Positions 10,383 through 24,698 of a DNA stretch of 64,000 nt are shown here, piece by piece; the first letter of the stretch is position 1; each line of letters opens with the position of its first letter. The stretch comes from Microbotryomycetes sp. JL201. Lineage: Eukaryota; Basidiomycota; Microbotryomycetes. A program made the translations under genes and the position numbers. The notes under the pieces were generated by a model, which was given only the letters and a program-made list of their open reading frames with translations, was not told the DNA's origin and did not search any database. Location of the stretch: assembly GCA_033819885.1 (NCBI GenBank), contig JAQYUZ010000030.1, forward strand, positions 1 to 64,000, read 5' to 3'.

Positions 10383-12505
10383 TCAGAAGTTGGGAAATAG
10401 GTATCCGTAAGGGTCGGGTCCTGAACTCAAAGTTGACGGGTGGACTTGAAGTTGCCGAGCACGAAGGGCTCGAGCGAGTTCAGGCAAAGCATCCACAGGG
10501 CACCGTGCGTAACTTTCAAAATTTGAAACGTCGCCAGCTCCCGCGGAAACTGGAATGATCGGAGCCTGCAACGGTTTCATGAGCACATGGCAGTCCTGTG
10601 CAATGGGCAAAGACTTTGGGGCGATTGCAGATTCACTCACGCGGATGCGCTTCTGTTCAACCGCCGCCCAGTCGACACCTTCGAACCAATCGTGTTGCTT
10701 GACGTCCCGAGCACCATGCTTCAAATTACCGAGCCGTTGAGAGAGATCTGCAGTCAGTAGACGACGAATCAAATCGCGCCCGACTGCATCGAGATGTGAC
10801 GGAAACGAGAACCGCGTGTGCAAGATTCGCTCGTATATCTCGAGAGGGTGATCGGCAAAGAAAGGCGGAAACCCGCACAGGAGCTCGAAAACGAGAACGC
10901 CCAAGGCCCACCAATCTGCAGCGAATCCGTGTCCGGTAGCATTGATGATCTCGGGCGCCAAGTACTCAGGTGTGCCGCAGAGCGTGTATGTTCGGTGTGT
11001 GACCTTTTTGGCAAAGCCGAAGTCCGCGATCTTAAGGTAGCCCTGTCAGCGAGCAAGATGAGTAATTACGATCCGATTCTTCAGCGCTATAATGTCTCGC
11101 TCACTGTCGAGTCGATCAGTAAGTTCTCGGGCTTCAGATCTCGGTAAACGATATCGTGGCTGTGCAAGTACTCGAGTGCAAGGATAATGTTGCTGGCGTA
11201 GAAGCGAGACACGTCGGGACTAAAGCGGCCGGCACGCCGAAGATGAGAGAATAGCTCCCCACCTTGGACAAACTCAAATAAAAGGTATAGGTTGGCTTCG
11301 TCTTGGAATGTGAAGTACCTGAAGAGGGATCCTGCCGCCACGTCAGTGCTGGTCTTTGACCAGAGTCTATATCTCACGAACAAGTTGACGATAAACGGAT
11401 GTTTTACTTGAGCGAGCGTACTGCGTTCTGAATTCAGATGCTCGACCTGCTTGAGCCGAACGACTGTGATCTTTTCGAGAACTTTGAGCGCAAAGTAGCG
11501 CGGTTGAGAGCCAGGTCTTGTTCTCGGTTGCGATTTTGTCAGGAGAACGCGGCCAAATGTGCCTGTACCTGGTTTCAGACTACTCTCAGCAAGAGATCTG
11601 TCTTACTCACGATCTCGTCATGCCGGACGACTTACCGAGGGTATCAAGTATCTCGAAATCTGCCAGCGACAATCCAATATCGCGGCCTCTCTTGAGTATC
11701 ACATTCGCTGGATATGGCTGACTTGGCATGCTCGAAAGTCCAGATGGATACATCAGTCTCTGCTGAGCATGCTGCCCCATGTGCCCCGCTTCGAATTGAT
11801 TCACAAGCCGGTGGTCTAAAAGCCCCAGACCGACACTACACGATGTTGATTCGCTGCTTGCCGTCGCGGAGAGCCAAGGGTCACCGCGGGAAATGCCATC
11901 GAGCGAGGATGACGTGGACATTGCTGACGATGTCAACGCTGGTGTGGCGTCCGTTATCGATGAGGCGGCGGAAGGCGAGGCGTATTGTGGGGCCTCAATG
12001 AGTGCGTCTGGCATTATTAACGGCTGAGAATAGATTGAACCCTGCACAACGATGAGTTCGGGAATATGTAAGAGTTGCGAAGTTATGTCGTCAATTTTCG
12101 CGGGATCCGAGCGGCGACACGAGCCGAACTTTGCTACATGAAGCTCACCGACGCCTGCTTCGGGTACAATGTGGGGTATGGAGCGTCAAGGTCACCCTTT
12201 GCGATGCCAGGCTGTGCGTGCTCGTCATTAGTTGGTTTGTGCACGCCCTGGTCGAAGTCGAGGCCGAATATCGGAGGCTGCGCGACGTGACTGAGCTCAA
12301 ATTGCACGCCATCATCTTTGTGCATGTTCAAAAACCGATCCGCAACCATTCCGTGCCGCGCTACCGCGCCTTCGTCGAGCTGTGGCGCAAGCACGAGCGC
12401 ATTGTTCGCTCCGCTGAGAGACGAAAAGGACGAGCCCTGGTCCGCGGCGCAATGCAGACTACCTATCGCTTGACCGGAAAGGCTCCACTCGTGCTCCTTG
12501 ACCAT
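10383..12505 (-). CDS. cAMP-dependent protein kinase catalytic subunit (AGC kinase)
   Basis: Ser/Thr kinase of the PKA-C family, the effector of cAMP signalling. After a long N-terminal extension (about 240 residues, Ser/Ala-rich), it shows the G-loop GTGTFGRVLL split by an intron, FALKVLEK, YRDLKPENLL, ADFGFAKK, the activation segment TLCGTPEYLAPE and the AGC tail ending DPYGYLFPNF, an FxxF hydrophobic motif. The start at 12505 assumes that the open frame 12134-12505 is exon 1, joined by a GTGAGC donor to the exon beginning GSIYSQP. An ATG in the second exon (near 12014) is the alternative. Between VNLF and YFTFQDE lie about 22 open codons that most PKAs lack; part may be a very short intron of about 44 nt. 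Confidence 0.9.
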
Positions 12506-12668
12506 CTACCGCGAGGCGCTGCTCGAACGACAGAACGCGGTGCGGGCGATCGCAACCTGGGGCGGGATGCCACGCGCCCCACGTGCCGTAGATGTTCGTC
12601 AGATTTATGTCGTGGTTACACAAAAATTTACAACTAAGCGGACTCGAAAGGCAGCGCTTCGCCACGCG

Positions 12669-14914
<2,246 letters not shown>

Positions 14915-15175
14915 GGCCGATGGTGGTCAGGGCCAGAGTGATCGCGGCGGTTTCGCCTCCGACATCAAAGCCCTAACAGCCCCCTCGGTACGGCACGCTC
15001 GCGCCGCAGACTTGACCTCGCATAAGCAACGAGCGTTCGCTGACAAATTTCGCTCGCAGTCCACACCTCTGTCTACAGGAAAAAGTGCGTGCTTCCGTCG
15101 GTCGTTGCGCCCGACTCTCTCGCAGCCTGCTGACACCGTCTCGCACCCATTGCTTCTACTTCCGTCCCCAATTGG

Positions 15176-15650
15176 ATGTTTCCGCTCCTCCGCGTGACTT
15201 GCGTGTGGCTTGCGACTTGCACAGTGTTTGGCTTGCGCGCGTGGCCCACTCCCTTCTTGCGCCCTATGTGAGTTGCGCCAGACGCGCAAACCGCCCAGAC
15301 TTGTCATCACTGGTGATGTACCAATTCTGTGCTACCCCTCGTTCATTTCAAGTCTCACGCTTCGAGTGCTGACCTCGACGCGCAATGTGTTCCGCCTTCG
15401 CCCGGTTCAGGTGGCCTTTCATGGCTGGTGGTCTCATTACCTTCTACGGCGTCGCCAGTGCTCAGAAGGCCATGCTTCAGTGTAAGTTGTCTCACGTTAT
15501 CGTTAGCGCTCGCCCAGATCAGGCCGTCGCAACCCAGTACGATGTCAGTTGACTCACGCACTGATTACATCCCATCCGACTGTTGCAGCACCCGAGTACC
15601 GTGACGACGCTCGCAATCCCCACAAGGCCACTGCGCCCGCCCACCACTAA
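15176..15650 (+). CDS. ATP18: ATP synthase subunit J (Atp18)
   Basis: Small membrane subunit of the mitochondrial F1Fo ATP synthase. Three exons: 15176-15267, 15411-15481 and 15589-15650, giving about 74 residues. The core reads FGLRAWPTPFLRPMWPFMAG, then GGLITFYGVASAQKAML and SPEYRDDARNP, matching the fungal subunit J pattern. The second intron-exon join creates the Met codon of RPM. The frame stays open upstream of the usual N-terminus (near FGLRAWPTP), so the ATG at 15176 adds about 16 hydrophobic residues not typical of the family. An unseen start nearer FGLR, through another exon, is possible. RPT5 lies divergently to the left. Confidence 0.85.
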
Positions 15651-15833
15651 AGCGGTTCTCGGGCACTGAACCAACGCACTAGTCAGAGTTGAAACCATAG
15701 ATGGTCTTGTGATGCAAACAATCGTGTTGCGGAGGCAACCATTTGATTCTGCCCATCTGTCATCTTGCTGCGTATCGCTGTTGCGCTGTCAATCTCCTCC
15801 ATCATCGCCCAGGACCTACCCCAGAACGCAACG

Positions 15834-16889
15834 ATGAGCTCGAATCCGTCCTCGGTGCACCCTCTCAGCGGACGCACAATTGTGGTCACGTGAGCGTGAT
15901 CGCTCGCGCGCCGGCTGCGCGCTCATCTGTTCTCTGGCATCCAGGGGAGCGGCCAGCGGCATCGGCTGTGCGCTCGCGCTTGAACTCGCCGCTGCTGGCG
16001 CACGCTTGGCGCTGGTCGACAAGATGTCTGGCGAGGACGTATGCAACAAGATCAAGAGTCGTTATGAGAACGCTGTCGACATCGCTTATGCTACGTTAGA
16101 TCTGACAAAGTCCGAGGATGTCGCAAAGGTCATGCGCTCGTTCCGTTCCACATTCGGCAGACTCGACGGTCTCGTCAACTGCGCAGGCATCAACTTGCCA
16201 GCTGAGGATCTCGCTTCCACGCCAGCGACCGTCTTCAGCTCGACTATGGACGTCAACGTTGTCGCTGTCTGGCACACGATGCAGTCGTTCCTGCGAGTAG
16301 TCCAGGCACAATCTGGAACAACAGAATCATGCACGCCACCGCGAGGCGGCTATTCCATTGTGTCAGCTTTCTCGTTCTGTCGCGGCCAGTCAAATGCATA
16401 TTCTGAAACGCTTTCGTGCCACCCTCCAGAAACATTGGCAGCACTGCAAGCCTGACTGGAATCGCCGAGAGCGCAGCGTATGCACGTCGTCTTCGGACAA
16501 AGCGAGATCTCATGACCACACTGACCGGTTACTGGTTCCACAGTGCGCCTCAAAGCATGCCGTCCTCGGTATGTCTCGAGCCTGCGCGAAAGAAGTCGCT
16601 CAGCATAATGTTCGGGTCAACGTCGTCGCTCCGGGCCCAGTCGACACACCACTACTTAGAAACCTCATGGACAGTAGCGGAGCGTCCGAGCAAGACATCT
16701 TGCGACCTGTTCCAATGAACAGACTAGCTCAGCCGGAGGAAATCGCCAAGGTTATCGCTTTTTTGCTGGGTCCAGATGCGAGTTACGTCACAGGTCAGCA
16801 AGCTTGAGACGCCTCGTACGATGAAGTCTGTTGAGATGTGGTATATTCCAGGTGCCGTGGTCCCGGTGGACGGGGGATGGACCGACTGA
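15834..16889 (+). CDS. Short-chain dehydrogenase/reductase (classical SDR, FabG-like)
   Basis: NAD(P)-dependent oxidoreductase with a Rossmann fold. Five exons give TGAASGIG for the cofactor loop, VDKMSG after beta-2, VNCAGIN (the NAG motif), the catalytic serine in NIGSTASLTG, the YxxxK motif as YCASK, then VRVNVVAPGPVDTPLL and a C-terminal PVDGGWTD. About 250 residues, typical for the family. The YxxxK join needs a GC-AG intron at 16482-16543; no GT donor keeps the frame. Substrate is unknown; similarity of layout to FabG or 3-hydroxyacyl-CoA type enzymes is only suggestive. It lies 63 bp from the convergent CWH43 stop. Confidence 0.88.
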
Positions 16890-16952
16890 GTAAAAGAGAC
16901 AGCTATGACGCGGCGTGCCCTGATGAGCGGGAAACAGCAAGTGATACAACAT

Positions 16953-19900
16953 TCACACTGGATTTCCGTAGTACAAAGGCGCGAACTGTCCGTGCCGGTC
17001 CTTCAGAACGTGGAAGTAGTGCCCGCGAACGCCTTGGCCGTAGAACATTGACGGGAAACGGTGGTCGCTGGGAACAAGGTCTTCGTCCACTCGAGTTGCC
17101 TGGGTTTGGTCCGCCTGAGCAAAGTCAGCAGAAGCGGGATCCTGCGGTACGACAAACTTGGCGACTTGAAGCTCGGTGTCGGTTATCGACGGATTCGAGC
17201 CTGCACGGGCAGTGAAGACGGGTCAGACGCGAGTGAAACTTATCATTACCGGTTCTCGTACCCCGGTTCAACCGTGCATAAGCGACTCGTCTGCTCATTG
17301 TTGCGTCAGCACACAAACTGCTTTCGAGAAAACGGACCGACCTAAGACCCCTAAACAGAATATACTCGCACCACCTGTCATCGTCCGCAGGCTGGTACAT
17401 CCAAGAAAAGGAATCAGCGCGGCCATCTCTAGCGAATGATTCCAGACACTCACATCGATATCATTCACTTGTCCGTCTTCAACGAGCAATTTGTAAGGCG
17501 CTGGTCGCTCTGCATGCGGCTTGGTAACGACGTAACCTGAAATGAGGGAATCAGTACTTTGTTGATATATTCGCTAGCAAGATGCTGACCCAAAAAGATC
17601 ACCGGTCTCGGCTGAGCTTCCCGCATCAACCGCCCGAGCTCGCGGCTCTGTAACTCTCGATCAAGGGGATCTTCTTCTTGTCCATTGTGGGCAACGATGA
17701 CGTCGACATATGTACCGTATACGTCAAGTGTCGCATGAATGGCAGGCGCGAGTTCGCCATTCGGCGACGGGAGCAGGTGATGAGTAGAATTGAGAATTGG
17801 GAATCTACTAAGAAGGGCGCAGCCCCAAGTGTGCTGATTAGGTCCGGGCCCAATGTCGGAATACATGCCAAGTGTGCTGGCCATAAATTGCGTCCTTGAA
17901 GCAGTGTGAATCAGCGAAGTGCTTCGGGTCACATCCAATTTGCAGCATACATGTCGCGGTTGCCGCCCACTATCCTATGGACATCGCTTTCGAGCAGGCC
18001 TGCAAAAATATGGCGTCAGGATACAGTAATGTACTTATAGCTCGCACCGACGCTCACCGATGATGTCAAGCTCCGCATCACGTACAATATCGGCCATCCG
18101 CCGTTGACTCTCCCACATGCTACACGAACGAGAAGAGTTTTTCGTTACTAGCTAGTCTGGCGTCTTTCGTTTCGCGACTCACCGTCCGTCCATGGCGAAA
18201 TGCACGGTCCAGATTCCAGCTGTCACGATGCGCGCCCCCGGTTTAATAGGTGCCGGTGACGTCCGGGGCCGCCGATGATGCAGGGTGATCACACTGGCTG
18301 TCAGCAACAGGGTCAAAGCCAATTGCAAACGCGCTGGCAGCGTCCGCGTAGAGTGCAGCTTGAATCTACGTGCGTTCAAAAATCCTATGCCGATTCCGAT
18401 CATTGTCGCGGCCAAAACGACATCTGTCCGCTCGCGCAACAGATTTCCGTACGGAACAAAAGCATACGCGACGGTCCAAACGCTCGCCAAGAGGAGGCAC
18501 GCGTAGACGACATAGGCAATCCCGAAAGAGATGCCCGGATTGTGGCGAGCGACGCCGGCAACAAATGCCGGAAAGCTGGCAAACGAGGTGAAGGCGAGGA
18601 CACAGGCACCTGCGAAACTAGTCCATCCTTTGAAGAAATGCAGCAGATAGCAGCCAGCGCAAGCGGCAAGGAAGAATGTAGGCTGGCGCCATATTGAAGG
18701 ATGGAACGACGCAACAATGCCCAAAGCCATTGCGAGTATAGTTAATATCCCGTGCGGCATAGCCGTCGGGCCTCGGACCGGATGCCCTTGCCAGGACCAG
18801 GCGATTGTCGTACCACTGTCGCTGTACAGGAACTGTACCAAGAAGAGCAACGAGCCGAAACCGAAAGACGACGCCAGCAGCTCGGCAAAGGTGGTTCGCG
18901 AGGTTTGCGGCGTCCGCCGTTCGCTCTGAGCTGGCACAGGTACGAGAATTAGCCACGCGAGGATCCCGCAGGCCAGGCCAACGGTGTTGTAGCCACCGGT
19001 CGCCATGCGCCCTTGTGAGTGGTCGTTCATGATTGGCCAAAACGGGTTCAAGCTGTAATTAGCAAACTTGAGAACCACTGAGGCGAGAAGTCCGAGGAGA
19101 AAGGCGCTGCAGAAGGCAAACATTAGATCCAAGCTTTCGGGCCACAATTTACACAGCTTCTTACGAAACGCTTGACTGCACTCGAGCTCCATGGTTTGCT
19201 GCCGCGGACCATTGTGCTGCATAATGCAGGCAGCCAAAGCCGACGGCTGCTGCATTCATCTTGAGGCGTGTCGGGCCGAGATCGTCCACGCGGTGGGCCG
19301 CCATGCCCAGCAGCATCATCGCCCTCAGCACCGAAGGAGCAAATGAAGCAAAGCGTCGAACGGAGGGAATCGCGAGCAGAACGGGTGCTAGCGAAGCGAA
19401 AAGCAGAATTTCGTCCCCGCTGAGACTGCACGGGTACTTCAGAATTTGACAGACAGGGCAGTCCACATGACATACCCCATATTCCAAACACTGGAATAGA
19501 AAATCATTGGACCCAGCGCAGTCATATTTGTCCAGAAAACGAGGCCTGATGCATACCCGTCAATCGGCGAGGCTGGGTACGATGAGCCCAGTGTTGCTCA
19601 CCATAGAAACTTTCGGCCAGGAAGCGCACAAATTGGACAGCATCATCGACTGTGACGAAAGGCGTAGCTGACGTCATGCGAGCACTGCGCATGCGGATCA
19701 GCTCTTCTGAATGAGTATGCGTGTACTAAGGGACACTGACTCGCTGTCGGCGACGATCGGCATCTCATGAATATCCACCAGTATTCTGACGCCGTTTATG
19801 TCCAAGACAGCTCCTGCATCAAAAGCAACATCCAATGCGATGAGGCTCCATTCAAAAATGGAATAGATGCTGTACGCTGATGTACGCATTAACGTCAGAG

Positions 19901-20782
19901 CTGAAAGTGTGTTTTACGACTGAGGCTCACCTCCAGCGCGCTTGTGAACCTTGTGTTGAATGTACCAGTAAATCAGGGGCACGAGGGCGGCGAAAAAGAG
20001 GCTTGCCGTCGTGCGGCGGTACCTCCTGACATGCGACCGCTTTGAGCTGACTAAGGTCAAGCCAACCATCCACGGTATGTTGAGTACAAGGTATCTGCAC
20101 AAAGGTGAGTGCAAAGTCTTTGCTGACAACTGTCTCCAGGCGAATCAACGCACAGAATCATGAAAAAGTCATGGGCATCGGCGGAATCCGAGCTAGTGAT
20201 GTATACCCAGCCCCCACACGCGAGTGTTCGCGCTACACCAACTGCTGCAATGACCCCCGAAAAGCGAGCCCCTTTGACCTTCGCCAGCAAGTACAAAGTG
20301 GCGACGACAATGAAGCGAGGGCCGGATGTGATGGCGACGAGTATCTGGAACGTTTGGCGTTCAGGAAACCAGTCTCCGATTGTGCTGCCGCATGTGACAT
20401 TCAGTCAGTCTGCGACACTGGCCCAGGCCAAGCAAGAACACACGCAGAAACGGATGGCCACCATTCCTGCGGGTAACCGAACCACTGGGTACAGAGGCAG
20501 CCTAAAGTCTCAATCTGAGCGTTCGTCTTATGCTGTAGCGCGCACCTGATTCTTGACGATACGTTGATAATGCAAACCGACGCCGAGAGCTAGGGCTGTC
20601 GCGAACGCGCCTGTTGACGGGCGGCACGGCCCGAATCAGCATGACAAAGGGGACGTGCAAGCATGAGTCGCACCTGCAGACAATGCTGTATGCGCGACGG
20701 CGATTGCCGATCCCGAAAAGGCCACACTCGAGGTTGACTGATGCGATGTCCTTTCAGCAAAGTAATAGCAAGGGCCTAGCAT
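16953..20782 (-). CDS. CWH43: Cwh43, GPI-anchor lipid remodelling protein
   Basis: Fungal Cwh43 puts ceramide onto GPI anchors and joins a PGAP2/Frag1-like membrane part to a PGAP2IP-like part with an endonuclease/exonuclease/phosphatase-fold domain. The N-terminal part shows [28 protein letters not shown] joined to [10 protein letters not shown], and [15 protein letters not shown]. The middle holds many membrane helices (about 18180-19255). The C-terminal part shows [59 protein letters not shown] and [14 protein letters not shown], close to the stop at 16953. At least ten introns. The start ATG at 20782 opens [12 protein letters not shown] and is the first in frame. Divergent from NCS6 over 195 bp. 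Confidence 0.92.
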
Positions 20783-20977
20783 GACGGTTGAGAGGATGAG
20801 AAGCGCACCTGAGGAGGCTGTAGCGGTGTCCGCGCGGTGGCGGACATCTTTCACGCAGACAGTCACAAGCGAACAGTCGAGTCGCAGTCTCCGCCAACTC
20901 TTCTTCACTCGGATTGCCTCAACTCATCGCATCAGCACATTCCATCGAAATCTCAAGCAGCTGCTCCATTGATCACG

Positions 20978-22670
20978 ATGGCTCCATGCGCGCTCTGTCC
21001 TACAGATTCTCCTGCACGCGCGATCGTACGCCGCCCAAAAACGCTTCAGCCCGTTTGCAAAGAATGCTTCTTCCGCGTATTCGAGACAGAAATTCATCAC
21101 ACTATCATGGGCTATGGACAAGCTGAAGGCGGAGGTGGGGCGAAGGGCAAGGGCAAGCCGCTGTTTGAACGCGGCGAAAAGGTCGCCATCGGCGCCAGCG
21201 GAGGCAAAGGTACGCGTGCTCTGTTTCATCTCCAAAGACAATGCGGCAACGACGGCACGCCGAGACGTCTGCCGTACCCGACGCTGCTGCCGTTTCAAAA
21301 CTTGTTACCAGGTCACGTGCCGCTGACTAGATGCGCTCTGCTTGAACTTGTCACAGATTCAACTGTACTAGCCTACATAATGACTCTACTGAATGAGCGG
21401 TATGATTACGGACTCGAGCTCTCATTACTATCCATCGATGAAGGCATCAGCGGATATCGGGACGCCTCCCTCGATGTAGGTTTAACATGGTCTGCAGCGC
21501 CTTTAAGCTGTCTCGTTGGCTTGATGCGTGGACGTGCATTGAATTTTTGCTACGTTGACAGACGGTGAAGCGCAACGCCGAGCAATATGGCCTACCGTTG
21601 ACAATTCTGTCGTATCACGACCTGTACAATGGCTGGACAATGGACAGAGTGGTCGCGGAGATTGGAAAAAAGGGCAACTGTTCGTGGAGTTCTTTTCAGA
21701 CCCGCTTTCAGCGTGTGCTGACGTTCTGTTTCTAACCCGCGCAGGCACGTATTGCGGCGTGTTTCGGCGTCAAGCGCTCGACCGCGGGGCAGATCAGCTT
21801 ACAGTTGATCACGTCGTCACTGGACACAATGCAGATGATGTTGCAGAGACTGTGCTCATGAACGGTAAGCCACTGAAGGCTAGCAACACTTCGATCCGTT
21901 CTCACCTTGGCTCGAGCGGCCTATGCAGTGCTTCGCGGCGATTTCCCTCGATTAGAGAGATGCACTGCAATTACGACTGGCGGCGCCTCGTCGTCGCAGT
22001 CAGCGGGAGATGTTGAAGGCGGTCGTGATCTTGAAGACGTGCTACCCAGAACAATCAAAAGAAGCAAACCTTTCAAGTATGCATACGAAAAAGAGATTGT
22101 GATGTACGCGTACTTCAAGGTGAGTCGACTATTTTGGCTTGCGCTGCCCTGCTTTGGCTTGAGCTTCGGCGCCCACAGAAACTTGATTATCACTCAACCG
22201 AGTGCATTTATTCTCCGACCGCATACCGAGGCTATGCAAGAGCTTTGGTGAAAGATCTGGAAAGCATTCGACCCAGTGCAATTGTCGATATCGTACGTAT
22301 CCTCAGCGACTTAAATAAATCTTTGCGGCCTGAGCGTCATCTGATTTTTGCTACTCGAAGATCTACTCTGGAGAAGCCATGGCTTCGTCAACAAAGCTCC
22401 CTGGGCGACGCGTCGGCGATGTTGAAGGAGCCAAATCGTCGAGCGCTAAGTCGAGCCAACCAAGTAAATACGTGCAGCGTGAGTCGATGCGCGGCCTTCT
22501 GCATGTGCCGCGTAACTGTTAGTGACAGTCTTCGCGTTCTCCTTCCGCCTTCTCGCCGAAATGCAGAAAAATGTCGTCGATGTCAGTCGCTTTCATCGCA
22601 ACCGTTGTGCCAGGCTTGTTCGCTGCTCGAAAACCTGCAAAAGTCTGCTGCCAGAATTGATGTCGGATAG
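20978..22670 (+). CDS. NCS6: Cytoplasmic tRNA 2-thiolation protein Ncs6/Ctu1
   Basis: Adenylates wobble U34 of Lys, Glu and Gln tRNAs so that sulfur from Urm1 can be added, together with Ncs2. The N-terminal zinc region reads MAPCALC and PVCKECFF. The PP-loop SGGKDSTVLAY is formed by joining the exon ending GGK to the next exon across an intron. Then come [54 protein letters not shown] and [13 protein letters not shown], and the C-terminal zinc ribbon ([15 protein letters not shown]). About seven introns. A Ser/Lys-rich insert sits before the last exon. It heads a tight plus-strand row with RFC5 and UBC8. Confidence 0.93.
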
Positions 22671-22934
22671 ACAAGAACTCATTTGCGCCACTGTTTCGCA
22701 ATACACTAGCCCATATTGACGCCCCACAAAGCGTTCGAAACGCTGCTGTCACTCGGCTTGATCTTTTTCTACGTCGCAGCGTTGCCAGGTTGAGCGATAC
22801 CCGCAGCTGCTGTTTCCCTTTTGCACACTTCGACATCGGTCAGCGTCTCTAAGTTCTTCTCTGCGGATCGGTTTCCTGTCACGTCGCAACGCGTCTCCCT
22901 CGATCTCGGCGACTAGCCCAGGATCGCGTCCACA

Positions 22935-24505
22935 ATGAGCCTTATCGTCGACAAATGGCGTCCAAAGAGCCTCGCGGACCTGCAGTTTCACGATGACTTG
23001 TCTGAACGGCTGCGATCGCTGGTCAGCCCGTCTTGCGCGCGTCGCCTCTTTGCTATGCGCATGCTGACATGTTACCGACCTGACAGGCCCGCACTGACTT
23101 TCCTCACACGCTATTCTACGGGCCCTCGGGCGCTGGCAAGAAGACGCGCATCATGTGCACGCTCAGGGAGCTCTTTGGACCAGGTATCGAAAAGGTGGGG
23201 TCTGATTTGGGTTCCTCAGCAAAGCAAGATATGACTGAAAAGCTGTACGAACTATCGCTGTGCAGCTTCGCATCGAGCAGCGCACGTTCCTGACGCCCAG
23301 CAAGCGCAAGATTGAAGTCAACATTGTCCAAAGCAACTTTCACATCGAACTTACCCCAAGGCAAGCTGATAGCTGTTTTCCGCACAAGAGTGCTCACCAG
23401 ACTATCTCTGTGCCGGACTCTGACACTGCAATTGCAGTGACGCTGGCAACTGGGACCGATCCGTGATCCAAGAAGTGCTGAAGGAGATTGCACAAACGCA
23501 GCAAGTGGACTTGAACGCCAAGAAACGCTTCAAAGGTGCGTCTGACTCAACACGTCTTCCCGAAGGCAGTGCTCAGTTGCTTGGTGCTTAGTTGTGATCA
23601 TCAACGAGGCCGATCTTTTGTCGAGGGACGCCCAGTCTGCCTTGCGTCGCACGATGGAAAAGTTTACAGCCAACTTGCGGTTGATTTTGTGCGCAAACTC
23701 GACGAGTCGCATTATCGGTCCCATTCGCAGTCGGTGCCTTCTTTTGCGCGTGGGAGCGCCATCCGAGGAACAGGTAAGCAGCCACGGCCCATTGCGCTAG
23801 GGCTGAGACGCATTGAACCGCGATCAAAACAGATCTCGCACGTTTTGCACTACGCTGCCTCGAAAGAGATGTTCCTGCTTCCCGATCACGTCGCCTTGTT
23901 GCTAGCTCGTTTGTCTCAAGGCAACTTGCGTCGAGCGCTTTTGTCACTTGAGGCGCTATACGTGCAAGATCCAGCGTTCAAGACAATCAGTGAGCAGCAT
24001 ACGTTGCTCACAGGAGAGCGAGCGAAAGCCTCCGATCTGGACACGGTTCCGCGCCCTGATTGGGAAAAGTACGCCGGGCGTGCGGCCGAGAAGATTTTGG
24101 GCGAGCAGTCACCAGAGAGGCTGCTCGAGGTGCGCGGCATGCTGTACGAACTGCTCGTCCACTGCATTCCTGCAACATTGATCGTTTCGGTACGTCCGGC
24201 GTTTGCAAAGCTCGGAAGTGAACAGGCTGACCATGAATGTGGCTTGAGCACAGACAATCACGAAAAGATTGCTTGAACGCGTTGACGAAGATGTCAAGTA
24301 CGAAATCGCTACGTGGGCCGCCTTCTATGAGCATCGTATCAAGCTCGGAAGCAAGCCAATCTTCCATCTCGAAGGTGAGATGCGCTGTAGTACTCGGGTT
24401 GCGGACTCTCTATTGACTTTTCGTTTCGTTTGCTGTATAACAGCTTTTTGCGCCAAAATTATGAGCATCTACAAGCAGCATCTGCTTGGGCTGCCTATGG
24501 ACTGA
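22935..24505 (+). CDS. RFC5: Replication factor C small subunit (yeast Rfc5 / human RFC3)
   Basis: Subunit of the RFC clamp loader that opens PCNA. Exons encode [12 protein letters not shown], Walker [11 protein letters not shown], the FGPGIEK block, [53 protein letters not shown] and the C-terminal [14 protein letters not shown]. Rfc5-type features are GKKTR in Walker A and an INEA Walker B instead of DEAD, as expected for the subunit that does not hydrolyse ATP. The arginine-finger SRC motif is present. About eight short introns; length near 350 residues, normal for the family. Confidence 0.94.
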
Positions 24506-24698
24506 CAGGAGTATGAAGCTTGTTCAGACTGTTCGTCGGGTAAGGAGGTGTTTGCATCGCTTGCAACTGTGTTGTAATATTCAATCAGCTTAGCAGACGC
24601 GCCGGGAGCTCGCCGACGTCATGTGGCGCCCAGTGAGCACCCGAGTTCTTCGTACGCCGCTCACGTACCGAGTCATCTGCGGGCCCCGGACACCAACA

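Noticed and set aside
16953-18180. Separate stand-alone endonuclease/exonuclease/phosphatase gene
   Set aside because: The N-terminal PGAP2-like membrane part upstream continues in frame into it, which is the known Cwh43 fusion layout.
20636-20908. A longer CWH43 start upstream of 20782, and an alternative [10 protein letters not shown] start
   Set aside because: The longer frame has no ATG, and the alternative start cannot be spliced into the conserved frame; the ATG at 20782 reads straight in.
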